Assembly (NCBI RefSeq): GCF_000367365.1
Contig: NZ_BARF01000078.1
Location: 1 to 52,369 of the forward strand
Length of the DNA: 52,369 nucleotides
Reading direction: 5' to 3'
Source: Streptomyces prunicolor NBRC 13075
GTDB taxonomy: Bacteria; Actinomycetota; Actinomycetes; Streptomycetales; Streptomycetaceae
Shown: in pieces, positions 41,914 to 49,976 of the stretch
How positions within the stretch are numbered: position 1 is the stretch's first letter
Layout: every line of letters begins with the position of its first letter
The notes under the pieces: model-generated
Database searches by the model: none
Seen by the model: the letters and a program-made list of their open reading frames with translations, nothing else
What the model was told of the DNA's origin: nothing
Made by a program: the position numbers and the translations under genes

Positions 41914-42153
41914 ATGAGCACCGGACTTCAGTGGTTCAAGTCGAGCTACAGCGGCAGCGAAGGCGGCCAATGCCTCGAAGTCGCCTACACCTGGCGCAAG
42001 TCCAGCTACAGCAGCGACGAGGGCGGCGCCTGCGTCGAGGTCGCCACCTGCCCCCACACCATCCACATCCGCGACTCCAAGAACCCGGACGGCAGCGGGC
42101 CGACGCTCCAACTCGGCCCCGCAGCCTGGGCGGCGTTCACCGCCCCCCAGTAG
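41914..42153 (+). CDS. DUF397 domain protein (copy 2)
   Basis: 79 residues, starting seven bases after copy 1 with AGGAGACCA upstream. It has the same doubled motif: WFKSSYSGSEGGQCLEVA and WRKSSYSSDEGGACVEVA, then HTIHIRDSKNPDGSGPTLQL. The two genes repeat with a 256-base period, including the ribosome site, so this is a recent tandem duplication, with divergence mainly in the last 20 codons. Equal spacing suggests both are expressed with the upstream regulator. A hairpin at 42164-42196 ends the operon. Confidence 0.9.
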   Translation: MSTGLQWFKSSYSGSEGGQCLEVAYTWRKSSYSSDEGGACVEVATCPHTIHIRDSKNPDGSGPTLQLGPAAWAAFTAPQ

Positions 42154-42163
42154 GTGGCCCCAG

Positions 42164-42196
42164 AAGTGTGACACTCCGCGCCAAAGTGTCACACTT
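42164..42196. terminator. Hairpin terminator after the DUF397 genes
   Basis: AAGTGTGACACT (42164-42175) and AGTGTCACACTT (42185-42196) form a perfect 12-bp stem with a nine-base loop, 10 bases after the copy 2 stop. Each arm contains the near-palindrome AGTGTNACACT, so an operator role is also possible. Confidence 0.75.
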
Positions 42197-42232
42197 TCTC
42201 CAGTAGCCCCCTCCGGCAGGCCTCGGCCGACA

Positions 42233-42406
42233 TCAGTCTCCGGTCAGGTGCAGGTAGGAACTCTCCGTGATCGCGACCTTGGAGAGTTCGATCACCTGGT
42301 TCACCACGGGTGTTCGCCGGTCATCAGGTACCGCCTCCAACTCCTCGACCAAGCGCATGAGTTGGACACGGTTGAAGGCGTTGTCCCCGTATGTCCCGAG
42401 CCCCAT
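42233..42406 (-). CDS. Conserved-looking small protein of 57 residues
   Basis: An ATG at 42406 preceded by GAGGGAC opens 57 codons: MGLGTYGDNAFNRVQLMRLV, EELEAVPDDRRTPVVNQVIE, then LSKVAITESSYLHLTGD. The composition is protein-like, with alternating hydrophobic and charged residues that predict two helices and no signal peptide or membrane segment. I recall similar small proteins annotated as hypothetical in Streptomyces, but no function is known. It is divergent from the DUF4253 gene, with 75 bases between starts. Confidence 0.7.
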   Translation of the reverse strand: MGLGTYGDNAFNRVQLMRLVEELEAVPDDRRTPVVNQVIELSKVAITESSYLHLTGD

Positions 42407-42481
42407 GTCCCTCGATGCTCCCCGCGCTCGCCCGACTGCTCGGCGCCCCGATTGTCAGTGCCCGCCTCTACAGTTTCCGGC

Positions 42482-43384
42482 ATGGCGACCCTTCCCAACC
42501 CGCTGCCGACACTGGCGGCAGACCCGAGCGGCAGCTCGCTCGGGCTTGAACTCCCTGCCGGGAGACTGATCGACGTGACCGCCGAAGGCCCGGCGGACGA
42601 ACCGCTGTTGTGGTGTGCGGACGAGCCGACGAAGCCCGGAGGCTGGGCCTCGGTCCAGCCCGCGCGCCGGGCCGCCGGGCTGCTCCCCGTGCTGTTGGAG
42701 GGGGACGGCGGCGAGGTAGGCAGGCCCGACGAATGGCAGTTGCTGCCCGACGAGGCGTCGTACCCCGGTGACCACGACGCCGAAGAGGTCCTGGAGGAGT
42801 TCTGGGCGGAGTACGCGGCGGACGAACCCGCCCCGGACGCGGACCACCCCGGCGGGGAAGCCGTCGCCGAGGCGGTCGTGGAGAACTTCGACGAGCAGGC
42901 GACGTCCGACGAGACGATCGCGCCGTACGGTCCCGAATGGCCGGGGCTCGCGCCCGCCGCCCAGCAGACACCGACCGCCGACCCGGACGCCCACGCCACC
43001 GAGATCGCCGACTCCCTTGTGGAAACCGGCACTTGGTTCAAGGAACCGCGCCTCGCGCTGGTACCGGCCCGCCGCAGCGCGGACATACCCGCGGCGATCG
43101 GATGGACCGGCGCGATCAACTACGAGGGGGACGTGGCTCGGCTCTGTGCCGTCCTGCGCTCCTGGGAGGACCGCTTCGGCATCCGGGTCGTGGCCCTCGC
43201 CCGGGACCACTTGACGGTGTCGGTGGCGGCCCCGCCCACGACACAGGAAGAGGCCGAGGCGATCGCCGCCGAGCACTTCGCCTTCTGCCCCGACAACATC
43301 ACCGGGGGCGACTACAACACGCTGCGCGGGTACGCCCAGCACCAGGTGCTTGGCCAGCGGACGTGGTCCTTCTGGTGGGACTGA
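42482..43384 (+). CDS. DUF4253 domain protein
   Basis: 300 residues from the ATG at 42482. The N-terminal half is Asp/Glu/Pro-rich with low-complexity stretches (EEVLEEFWAEYAADEPAPDA). The C-terminal 120 residues are the DUF4253 domain: LVPARRSADIPAAIGWTGAI, VARLCAVLRSWEDRFGIRVV, LARDHLTVSVAAPP, EEAEAIAAEHFAFCPDNI, and the closing HQVLGQRTWSFWWD. The domain's function is unknown; the protein looks cytoplasmic. The ribosome site is weak. No partner genes are adjacent on the same strand. Confidence 0.88.
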   Translation: MATLPNPLPTLAADPSGSSLGLELPAGRLIDVTAEGPADEPLLWCADEPTKPGGWASVQPARRAAGLLPVLLEGDGGEVGRPDEWQLLPDEASYPGDHDAEEVLEEFWAEYAADEPAPDADHPGGEAVAEAVVENFDEQATSDETIAPYGPEWPGLAPAAQQTPTADPDAHATEIADSLVETGTWFKEPRLALVPARRSADIPAAIGWTGAINYEGDVARLCAVLRSWEDRFGIRVVALARDHLTVSVAAPPTTQEEAEAIAAEHFAFCPDNITGGDYNTLRGYAQHQVLGQRTWSFWWD

Positions 43385-43483
43385 CCCGGGACCCGGCCGG
43401 GCTGACGGGGCTGGCGGGGCCGACGGGGCCGACCTGAGGCCGTCGACGCACGCCGAGTGGTGGTGGTCAGCCGCGCGGAGTAC

Positions 43484-43547
43484 GTTCGAAAAGGCTGCGC
43501 ACGGTGCGGTGGAGTACGGCGACCGGGCGGTCCGCAGCCTTTCGAAC
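43484..43547. promoter_or_regulatory. Long imperfect inverted repeat centred on two TTCGAA sites
   Basis: GTTCGAA(A)AGGCTGCG at 43484-43499 and CGCAGCCTTTCGAAC at 43533-43547 are inverse complements apart from one extra A, separated by 33 bases, just upstream of the SDR start. It could be a stem-loop or a pair of sites for a dimeric regulator. Confidence 0.45.
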
Positions 43548-43568
43548 GCCCTGCGGGAGAGGTGTCCC

Positions 43569-44288
43569 ATGAAGATCGACGGGTCCGTCGCCTTCGTCAC
43601 AGGTGCCAACCGAGGGCTCGGGGAGCAGTTCGTACGGGCCCTTTTCGAGGCCGGTGCGGCCAAGGTCTACGCGGGCGCCCGCGACCCCGCGAAGGTCACG
43701 GTGCCGGACGCCGTCCCGGTGGCCGTCGACATCACGGACCACGAGGCGGTACGGGCGGCCGCCGCGCGGGCCCAGGACGTGACGCTCCTCATCAACAACG
43801 CCGGGTCCACCACCCGTGCCGGCATCCTCACGTCCGAACTCGACTCGTTCCGGACGGAGTTCGAGACCCATGTGGTCGGCACGCTGGCCATGAGCAGAGC
43901 CTTCGCCCCCGTCCTCGCGCGCAACGGCGGCGGCGCCCTGGTCAACGTCCTCTCCGTGCTGTCCTGGGTGTCGATCCCCGTCAGCGCCGGATACGCCGCG
44001 GCCAAGTCCGCCGAGTGGTCGGTGACCAACGCCCTGCGCGTCGCCCTCGCGGAACAGGGCACGCAGGTCACCGCGCTGCATGTCAGCTACCTGGCGACGG
44101 ACATGGCCGCGAACGTGCCCGGCCCGAAAGCGGATCCCGGCGACGTCGCCCGGGCTGCACTCGACGGCGTGGCGGCCGGACGCCACGAGGTGCTCGCCGA
44201 CGCGGTCAGCCGGCAGGTCCAGGCCGCACTGCCCGGGGGACCGGACGCGCTGTATCCACAACTGCGCGGTGGGCGATCGCTGGTCTGA
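43569..44288 (+). CDS. SDR family oxidoreductase
   Basis: 239 residues from the ATG at 43569 (GGAGAGG upstream). The cofactor loop TGANRGLG (11-18), NNAGS (77-81), Ser in NVLSVLS and catalytic Y142-x3-K146 (GYAAAKSAEW) are all present, with YLATDMAANV at the C-terminal loop. It is a complete classical short-chain dehydrogenase of the YciK/carbonyl-reductase-like kind; the substrate is unknown. A long inverted repeat lies upstream. A second SDR follows 75 bases later on the same strand but lacks catalytic residues, so the two may work as a pair. Confidence 0.92.
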   Translation: MKIDGSVAFVTGANRGLGEQFVRALFEAGAAKVYAGARDPAKVTVPDAVPVAVDITDHEAVRAAAARAQDVTLLINNAGSTTRAGILTSELDSFRTEFETHVVGTLAMSRAFAPVLARNGGGALVNVLSVLSWVSIPVSAGYAAAKSAEWSVTNALRVALAEQGTQVTALHVSYLATDMAANVPGPKADPGDVARAALDGVAAGRHEVLADAVSRQVQAALPGGPDALYPQLRGGRSLV

Positions 44289-44363
44289 CGCACCCCGTCG
44301 CCGGTCCGAAGCAGCACGGGAGACACAGCACGGGAGACACCGCCCATCGGAGGCGAGGCACTG

Positions 44364-45143
44364 ATGACCGGAAGCGAGCCGAACCAACCCGAACACCGAC
44401 GTCAACACCAGGACCAGGCACAGGACTTGGCCGGCCAGACCGTCGTCGTGATCGGCGCGAGCTCCGGAATGGGACTCGAAACCGCGCGTCAGGTCCGGGC
44501 CGCGGGCGGGCAGGTGATCATGGTCGCCCGTGATCCGGAGCGGCTGGAGCGAGCGGCCGCGGACATCCTGCCGCTGAGCACCGCGACCCTCGACGCCACG
44601 GACACGGACCGGCTCCAGCGGTTCTTCGGCGAACTGCCCCACCCGGTCGACCACGTCATATCGACAGCGGGCGGCCCGCTGTACGCACCCCTGGCCGACC
44701 TGGACCTCGCGGAGACCGGCCGGCACTTCGGCGAACGCCTCGCCATGACACTGGGCATCGCCAAGTACAGCCGGGGCAGGGTCCGGGACGCGGGAACGCT
44801 GCTGTTCATCGGCGGTACGGGCGGTCGCCGCCCCGGCATCGGCAGGTCCGTCACCGCCGCGATGACCGCCGCCCTTCCCGCCCTCACCGCGAACCTGGCC
44901 CTCGAACTCGCGCCGATCCGGGTGAACCTCATCGCCGCCGGATTCGTCGACACCCCCTTGTCGGCCTCGCTCCTGGGCGACCGGATCGAGGCACGACGTG
45001 AAGAACTCCGCGCCTCGCTCCCCATCCGCCGGGTCGTCGGCCCACAGGACGTCGCCGCCCTGGCCGTACACATCATGCGCAACGAAGCGCTGACGGGCGC
45101 GACGTACGACATCGACGGCGGCCAGCAACTGCTGCCTCAGTGA
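44364..45143 (+). CDS. SDR-fold protein lacking the catalytic tyrosine
   Basis: 259 residues. The Rossmann cofactor loop is intact (VVVIGASSGMGLETARQV), as are the ALDATD-like acidic turn and the C-terminal NLIAAGFVDTPLSASL and GATYDIDGGQ, the pattern of 3-oxoacyl reductase-like SDRs. At the position expected for Y-x3-K, the sequence is GRRPGIGRSVTAAMTAALPA, so there is no tyrosine and no correctly placed lysine. The NNAG motif is STAGG. The protein may bind NAD(P) without classical catalysis or use another acid. It ends one base before the convergent monooxygenase stop. Confidence 0.88.
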   Translation: MTGSEPNQPEHRRQHQDQAQDLAGQTVVVIGASSGMGLETARQVRAAGGQVIMVARDPERLERAAADILPLSTATLDATDTDRLQRFFGELPHPVDHVISTAGGPLYAPLADLDLAETGRHFGERLAMTLGIAKYSRGRVRDAGTLLFIGGTGGRRPGIGRSVTAAMTAALPALTANLALELAPIRVNLIAAGFVDTPLSASLLGDRIEARREELRASLPIRRVVGPQDVAALAVHIMRNEALTGATYDIDGGQQLLPQ

Positions 45144-46752
45144 TCACTGCCGCGTCGCCGGCTCCAACGCCTCCACCGCCGCTGCCGCAGCCGTCGAGTC
45201 CTGGCCGTAGAAGATGTCGATGTCGACCTCCTCGCCGCCCATCGTCAGGGTGTCCCACGCGCCGCTGAGGACGAGCATGCGCAGGGTCCGCGGCTCCAGC
45301 GTCCGGAGCCTCTCCAGGATCGCCTCGTCGTCCGGCATGCCCGCCAGCCGGGGCGCGAGCCGGTCGCGGATGGCCGCCATGCGCGCCAGCAGGGTGGCCG
45401 TGTCCGCCTCGCGGTCGGGCTCCTCCGCGATGCCGTCGATGCCGTCGATGCCGTCGATGCCGTCGATGCCGTCGATGCCGTGGTCGATGATGTCCTTGAT
45501 GGCCCAGGTGACGCCCTGGTCGTCGGTGGTGACCATGGCCTTCCAGGCGCGGCTCTTGTGCCGGTACTGGAGCATCGACATGGCCGCTTCGTGCCGTAGG
45601 AAGTCCGCGTCCCGGAAGGGGCGGCCGTTCCAGGCGCTGTTGAGGGAGCGGGCCAGCGAAATCGCCGACGCCAGGCCGCTGTTGAGGCCCCGGCCCGGCC
45701 AGAAGTGGATCGAGTTGGCCGCGTCGCCGAGCAGGAAGCCGTAGGTACCGGGCGAGTTGACGGTCGGGGGGAGCAACTCGGCGGAGAAGCGCGGGCGTTG
45801 CACCATGTCCAGCCGGAAACTGGTGACCGCGCTCAGGTCCTGGTCCGAGACGTCGAAGAGCCGTAGCCCCTCGTGCACACGCTTCCACAAGGGCGATCCC
45901 TTGATGAGCGCGGGCAGGAACAGCGTGCCGTGGGTGGAGCACTGGAAGTCGCCGTGCTCGTCGCGGTTCATCAGACACGGGCGGGAGGCGATGCACTCCT
46001 CGAAGACCCGGCGGACCGGGTCGATGCCGATGACCTCCCCCAACTCCGCGTCGGTCAGCCGCATGTTGAGGAAGCCCTCGCCGCGCAACGAGTCGAGCAG
46101 GAACCGGTTCTGAGCGACCGTCAGCAGGATCGCCATCGGGTCGGGCAGCTCCGACTTCACCCGCAACCCGAGGACCACGTCCCGCAGATGGACCCCGTCG
46201 AGGGAGTAGATCGACTCGTCGGCCTTGCCGAACCGCGCCGCGAAGTGCTCCCGCGTCCGCGAACGGCCGCCGTCACAGATGGCGAGCACATGCTGCGAGG
46301 CGAGTTCGTCGCGCTGTTCCGCCGGGTCGAACTTGGGCCGGGATGAGCCGTATTCGGTCCCGCTTCTCGTTCGCCGGCTCCAGCAGCTTGTCCTCGATGT
46401 AGGCGATCCGCATGTTGCGCGGGTGGTGGTCGCCGATCGAGTCCGGGCCCGACGGCCACATCTCGGTGAAGTGCTCGGGGTCGAAGAGCCGCTCCTGCAC
46501 GTACTGCGGCCACGCCAGGTACTGCCGGCTCTGCACGGTCACCACCTGCTGGCGCCGCACATTGCCTTCCTCCTGGCTCTTCCACACGACCCTGCGGCCG
46601 TCCTTGCGCCACCGGCCCTCGAAGACGGTGATCTTCACCTGGGCCCCGAGGAAGTGCTCAAGCAGCCGAGCCATGGACAGCCCGACCGGACCGCCGCCCA
46701 CGACGGTGACCCGCAGCAGGGAACCCTCCTCGCTCTCCTCCGGATGGGTCAC
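45144..46752 (-). pseudogene. FAD-dependent monooxygenase, frameshifted
   Basis: Two minus-strand frames give one protein of about 535 residues. The first (GTG at 46752) carries the FAD loop VTVVGGGPVGLSMARLLEH and runs to RDRIRLIPA. The second continues with KFDPAEQRDELASQ, the ICDGGRSRTREHF segment (DG motif), the GD motif GFLLGDAANSIHFWPGRGLN, and a C-terminal domain to 45144. Removing one C from the CCC at about 46346 (plus-strand GGG) joins the frames. The family is the aromatic-ring hydroxylase group (PHBH-like). A GTG-overlapping 26-codon ORF lies upstream, and a 9-bp tandem repeat encodes a Gly-Ile-Asp run near the middle. It is either an inactive gene or a sequencing error. Confidence 0.82.
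45429..45481. repeat. 9-bp tandem repeat within the monooxygenase gene
   Basis: GATGCCGTC is repeated five times exactly and once with a changed last base (minus strand: repeated GAC-GGC-ATC, encoding Gly-Ile-Asp). It keeps frame with any copy-number change, so it can vary in length without disrupting the protein. Confidence 0.85.
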
Positions 46753-46829
46753 GGAGCGGGGCAGTTGAGCGCCATGAGGATGCGCTCTCCCGCCGGCAGA
46801 CCCTCACGTCCGACGAGCACCGGTGCCAT
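46749..46829 (-). CDS. 26-residue ORF translationally coupled to the monooxygenase
   Basis: An ATG at 46829 with GGGGAGGAA upstream opens a frame reading MAPVLVGREGLPAGERILMA and ending LNCPAP. Its TGA overlaps the GTG start of the monooxygenase (GTGA). The site and coupling suggest real translation. The length and the single Cys with two prolines at the end allow several readings: leader peptide, remnant, or precursor peptide. No recognised family. Confidence 0.5.
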   Translation of the reverse strand: MAPVLVGREGLPAGERILMALNCPAP

Positions 46830-46909
46830 CGCATTTCCTCCCCAGGTTCAACTCGGCGCGTTTCCAAGGGGATTCACCGATCCAAGGACCTTCGGCCACC
46901 AAAAGCGCC

Positions 46910-48142
46910 CTACCCGGAGATGGAGTCCCTCAGCCCTTCCCTCAGTCCCTCCCCCAGCCTCCTGAGCCCCTCCCGGATCTCCCCCGGCGTCTGCGTCACG
47001 AAGCAGAGCCGCATCGTCGATCGCTCGGGCTCCCCGGCGTAGAAGGGCGCCCCCGGCACGTAGGCCACGTCCTGCCGCACGACCCGCGCCAGCAGTTGTG
47101 TCGTGTCGTACGACTCCGGAAGCCGCGCCCACAGGAACATGCCGCCCTCGGGCCGCTCCCAACTGGACTCCTCGGGAAGGGCGTTGGCAAGCCCTTCCAG
47201 CATGGCGTCCCGCCGCTCCCGGTACACACCGGCCACCCGCGTCACATGCGCGTCGAGGTCGTTGTCCGCCAAGTACCGCGCGGCGGCGAGCTGGTTGACG
47301 GTCGGGGTGTGCAGGTCGGCGGCCTGTTTGGCGACGACACAGGCCCGCAGCAGGTCCGCCGGCGCGCGCAGCCACCCGAGCCGCAATGCGGGGGCCATCA
47401 CCTTGGAGAAGGAACCGAGCAGCACCGTACGGTCCGCCGCCCCCTCCTGCGCCGCGATCCACGACAACCGCGCGCCCTCGAAGCGGAGTTCGCCGTACGG
47501 ATCGTCCTCCACGATCCACAGCCCGCGCCGCGCGGCGACCGCGGCGACGGCGGCCCGGCGGTCGGCGGGCAGGGTGCGGCCGGTGGGGTTCTGGAAGGTA
47601 GGCACGGTGTAGAGCAGCTTGGGCCGCTCCCGCACGACGAGTTCGTCCAGCGCCTCCGGGTCCAGCCCGTCACAGTCGCCGGGCACACCGACCACCCGCG
47701 CACCGGCGAACGCGAACACCTGAAGTGCCGCCAGATAACAGGGACTTTCGACGAGGACGACGTCCCCCGGCTCCAGCAGCGCGGTCGCGAGCAGCGAGAG
47801 CGCCTGCTGCGAACCGGTGGTGACGAGGAGGTCGTCGGGTCCGGTGGGCAGCCCGCGCGCCGAGGTCCGCGCGGCGAGCGCCTCCCGCAGCCCCGGCTCG
47901 CCCTCGGTCGTCGCGTACTGGAGCGCCCGCGCGGGCGTCTCGGTGAGCACCGCCTGGTACGCGGCGGCGATACCGGCCGTGTCGAAGAGTTCGGGGGCCG
48001 GCAGCCCGCCCGCGAAGTTGATCACCTCGGGGCGGGCGGTGACGGCGAGGATGTCCCGCACCGGCGAACCCCCGATCGCACGGGCGCGCGCGGCGAGCGG
48101 CGGCACGGCAGCGGGGACAGGGGCGGGCTCGATGACGGTCAT
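46910..48142 (-). CDS. PLP-dependent aminotransferase, class I/II (aminoadipate-like)
   Basis: 410 residues. The fold type I signature is clear: VINFAGGLPAPELFD near 40-54, LLVTTGSQQALSLLATALLE, VESPCYLAALQVF, TVPTFQNPTGRT with the pyridine-stacking region, DDPYGELRFEG, and the Schiff-base lysine in GSFSKVMAPALRLGWL (about K247). SMRLCFV-like MRLCFVTQTP closes it with the carboxylate-binding Arg. It transfers amino groups between amino acids and 2-oxo acids in the cytoplasm; the group includes 2-aminoadipate and valine aminotransferase-like enzymes (LysN). The MocR-type HTH is absent, and the N-terminus is Pro/Ala-rich. It stands alone. Confidence 0.93.
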   Translation of the reverse strand: MTVIEPAPVPAAVPPLAARARAIGGSPVRDILAVTARPEVINFAGGLPAPELFDTAGIAAAYQAVLTETPARALQYATTEGEPGLREALAARTSARGLPTGPDDLLVTTGSQQALSLLATALLEPGDVVLVESPCYLAALQVFAFAGARVVGVPGDCDGLDPEALDELVVRERPKLLYTVPTFQNPTGRTLPADRRAAVAAVAARRGLWIVEDDPYGELRFEGARLSWIAAQEGAADRTVLLGSFSKVMAPALRLGWLRAPADLLRACVVAKQAADLHTPTVNQLAAARYLADNDLDAHVTRVAGVYRERRDAMLEGLANALPEESSWERPEGGMFLWARLPESYDTTQLLARVVRQDVAYVPGAPFYAGEPERSTMRLCFVTQTPGEIREGLRRLGEGLREGLRDSISG

Positions 48143-48219
48143 GCCGGACAGCCTAGGAATGCAGGTGCCGCCTACAAGCAGGTTTCCGCGATCCGGACAC
48201 GCGCCCGCCCCGACCGGGC

Positions 48220-49122
48220 TCAGGCCTTCTTGCCGGTCGCCCCATAGACGTTGATGTCGTCGTCCGTCACATCATTGATGTTCCGATAGGTGATCTTCTC
48301 GATGTCGTCGAGACTCTCGAAGTACGCCTGCTCCACCACCGGCGGCGCGGGCGCCGGACCCGGGTGCCACTGGTGGGCCGGGACCACACCGGGCTCGTCC
48401 AGGGTGATGCCCGGGGTCTCGGTGAAGAACCGCTCGACCTCGTCCTTGGTACGGAACACGAAGGTGAACCCCCGCTCCGTGTACGTCCGTTGGACCGCAC
48501 GGGTCGGGATCGGATGCATCTCGTCGGTGAGATGGCTGAGCACCAGATGGCTCCCGGACGGCAGCACATCCACCAGCTCACGCACCAACGGGTACGCCTC
48601 CTCGGCCTCGACGAAGTGCAGGATCGCCACCAGCAGCAGGGCGACCGGCTCGTTGAAGTCGAGGGTCTTGGAGGCCTGTTCGAGGATGTCGGCCGGGCGG
48701 CGCAGGTCGGCGTCGATGTAGTCGGTACGCCCCTCGGGGCTGCTGGTGAGCAGGGCGCGGGCGTGCGCGAGGACCACCGGGTCGTTGTCGACGTAGACGA
48801 TCCGCGACTCGGGCTCGATGCCCTGGGCGATCTGGTGCACGTTCTCCGCGGTGGGCAGCCCGGTGCCGATGTCGAGGAACTGGCGCACCCCGTGCTCCTG
48901 CGACAGCCGGGTGACGGCCCGGCGCATGAAGTCCCGGTTGTGCCGTACGTCGAGATAGCCGCGCGGGTTGGCGGCGAGCGCGGCGGCGGCGGCCTCGCGG
49001 TCGACGGGGTAGTTGTCCTTGCCGCCGAGGAAGACGTCGTAGACACGGGCCGGGTGGGCCTTGGTGGTGTCGATCCTCCTTCTCAGCTCGGCGGGGTCTT
49101 GGCTGAGGGCGTCACCGGGCAT
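48220..49122 (-). CDS. SAM-dependent methyltransferase, Methyltransf_19 (DUF574) family
   Basis: 300 residues from the ATG at 49122 (GGGAGACGC upstream); an ATG at 49149 adds nine residues without a ribosome site. Family features are YDVFLGGKDNYPVDREAAAA, RAVTRLSQEHGVRQFLDIGT (the SAM-binding loop GLPTAENVHQ), VYVDNDPVVLAHARALL, DYIDADLRRP, and PVALLLVAILHFVEAEEAYP. This group is common and multi-copy in Streptomyces, and its substrates are not established. It is divergent from a mini-lipoprotein gene across a 291-base gap with no other recognisable element. Confidence 0.92.
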   Translation of the reverse strand: MPGDALSQDPAELRRRIDTTKAHPARVYDVFLGGKDNYPVDREAAAAALAANPRGYLDVRHNRDFMRRAVTRLSQEHGVRQFLDIGTGLPTAENVHQIAQGIEPESRIVYVDNDPVVLAHARALLTSSPEGRTDYIDADLRRPADILEQASKTLDFNEPVALLLVAILHFVEAEEAYPLVRELVDVLPSGSHLVLSHLTDEMHPIPTRAVQRTYTERGFTFVFRTKDEVERFFTETPGITLDEPGVVPAHQWHPGPAPAPPVVEQAYFESLDDIEKITYRNINDVTDDDINVYGATGKKA

Positions 49123-49413
49123 GCGCGTCTCCCAGAAGAGGTCGGTCATTCAAAGGACAACCGGAGCAATGCTCATCAAGAGCAGTGGTCAACAACCTAA
49201 CTCCCGCCGGGACTTGATGGTGCCCAGTCCGCGGGACCGGCGCCCGGTCCCCTTCCCACGTCCCACGACGTGCCCGCGCGGACCGACATCCCCCCAGGTC
49301 AGCGCAGTCGGGACGGCCCCGGCGTCCCGAATCCGGCGACAGCCGTAGACCCCGCCCCACCCGACCACTCAAGCTGCACCCGATGACGCGCTCCGCTTCC
49401 ACGGGAGGAACCC

Positions 49414-49584
49414 ATGCCGCCCCGCACCACCTGCCCCCGCCCCCGCACCCGTGCCCGCGTCCTGGCCGTCGCCACGACCGTGCTCACCGCGGCGCTGCTG
49501 CTCTCGGGGTGCAAGGACGGCATGGGCGTACGCGACGAGGGCCCGTCGGGCGTGACCCCCACCTCTACGGGGTCGACGCCCTGA
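49414..49584 (+). CDS. Mini-lipoprotein of 56 residues
   Basis: An ATG with GGGAGGAACCC upstream opens 56 codons. The Arg-rich start (PRTTCPRPRTRARVLAVATT) is followed by a hydrophobic stretch and a lipobox LLSGC (Cys 33), then a short tail DGMGVRDEGPSGVTPTSTGS. After processing it would be a lipid-anchored peptide of about 24 residues. The sequence gives no function. It is short enough to be missed by most gene finders. Confidence 0.75.
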   Translation: MPPRTTCPRPRTRARVLAVATTVLTAALLLSGCKDGMGVRDEGPSGVTPTSTGSTP

Positions 49585-49610
49585 CGGGCCCTGGATACGC
49601 GCGCGCGTGA

Positions 49611-49976
49611 TCAGACGTGTGCCGGGATCCCGCCGACTTCCTTCGGGTTCGGGCCGTACGCGTTGGCGCCGGGGGCGCTGTCCAGGCAGGTGAAGACCAG
49701 CAGCGTGATGCCGCCGACGAACGGCACGAGGCCGATGAGCAGCCACCAGCCGGAACGGCCCGTGTCGTGCAGGCGGCGGATGCTGACACCCAGGCCGGGC
49801 AGCAGGATCGCGAGGTAGAAGAGGCCCACGAGGAGCGGGAACTTGATCGCGAAGCCGATGCCCCCCACGACAATCGCGATGATGGCCGCGAACAGGCCGA
49901 ACATCCAGTACTCCTTGCGGCGCGCGCGCCCGCTGAATACCGCGTACTTCTTCAACGCCTCGATGAAATAGCTCAT
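49611..49976 (-). CDS. DUF805 family membrane protein
   Basis: 121 residues from the ATG at 49976 (GGGGGACACC upstream). The start MSYFIEALKKYAVFSGRARR and the EYWMFGLF segment are the DUF805 signature, followed by about three to four membrane helices, with RRLHDTGRSGWWLLIGLVPF between them. DUF805 proteins are small inner-membrane proteins with no established activity. The tail DSAPGANAYGPNPKEVGGIP is typical. It is convergent with the mini-lipoprotein, with 26 bases between stops. Confidence 0.93.
   Translation of the reverse strand: MSYFIEALKKYAVFSGRARRKEYWMFGLFAAIIAIVVGGIGFAIKFPLLVGLFYLAILLPGLGVSIRRLHDTGRSGWWLLIGLVPFVGGITLLVFTCLDSAPGANAYGPNPKEVGGIPAHV

Larger units (their letters stand above)
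41658..42153 (+). repeat. Tandem duplication of about 256 bp (two DUF397 genes)
   Basis: The two coding units, including their upstream AGGAGA(T/C)CAATGAGCACC, repeat head to tail with a 256-base offset. Each unit also has an internal duplication of the first DUF397 half, so there were two rounds of duplication. Confidence 0.88.

Noticed and set aside
41658..42153. Possible CRISPR-like or other structured repeat array
   Set aside because: It is a tandem gene duplication with coding units, not short repeats separated by unique spacers.
45429..45481. Short repeat array as a CRISPR or origin iteron
   Set aside because: The 9-bp units are contiguous and in frame within a coding sequence.
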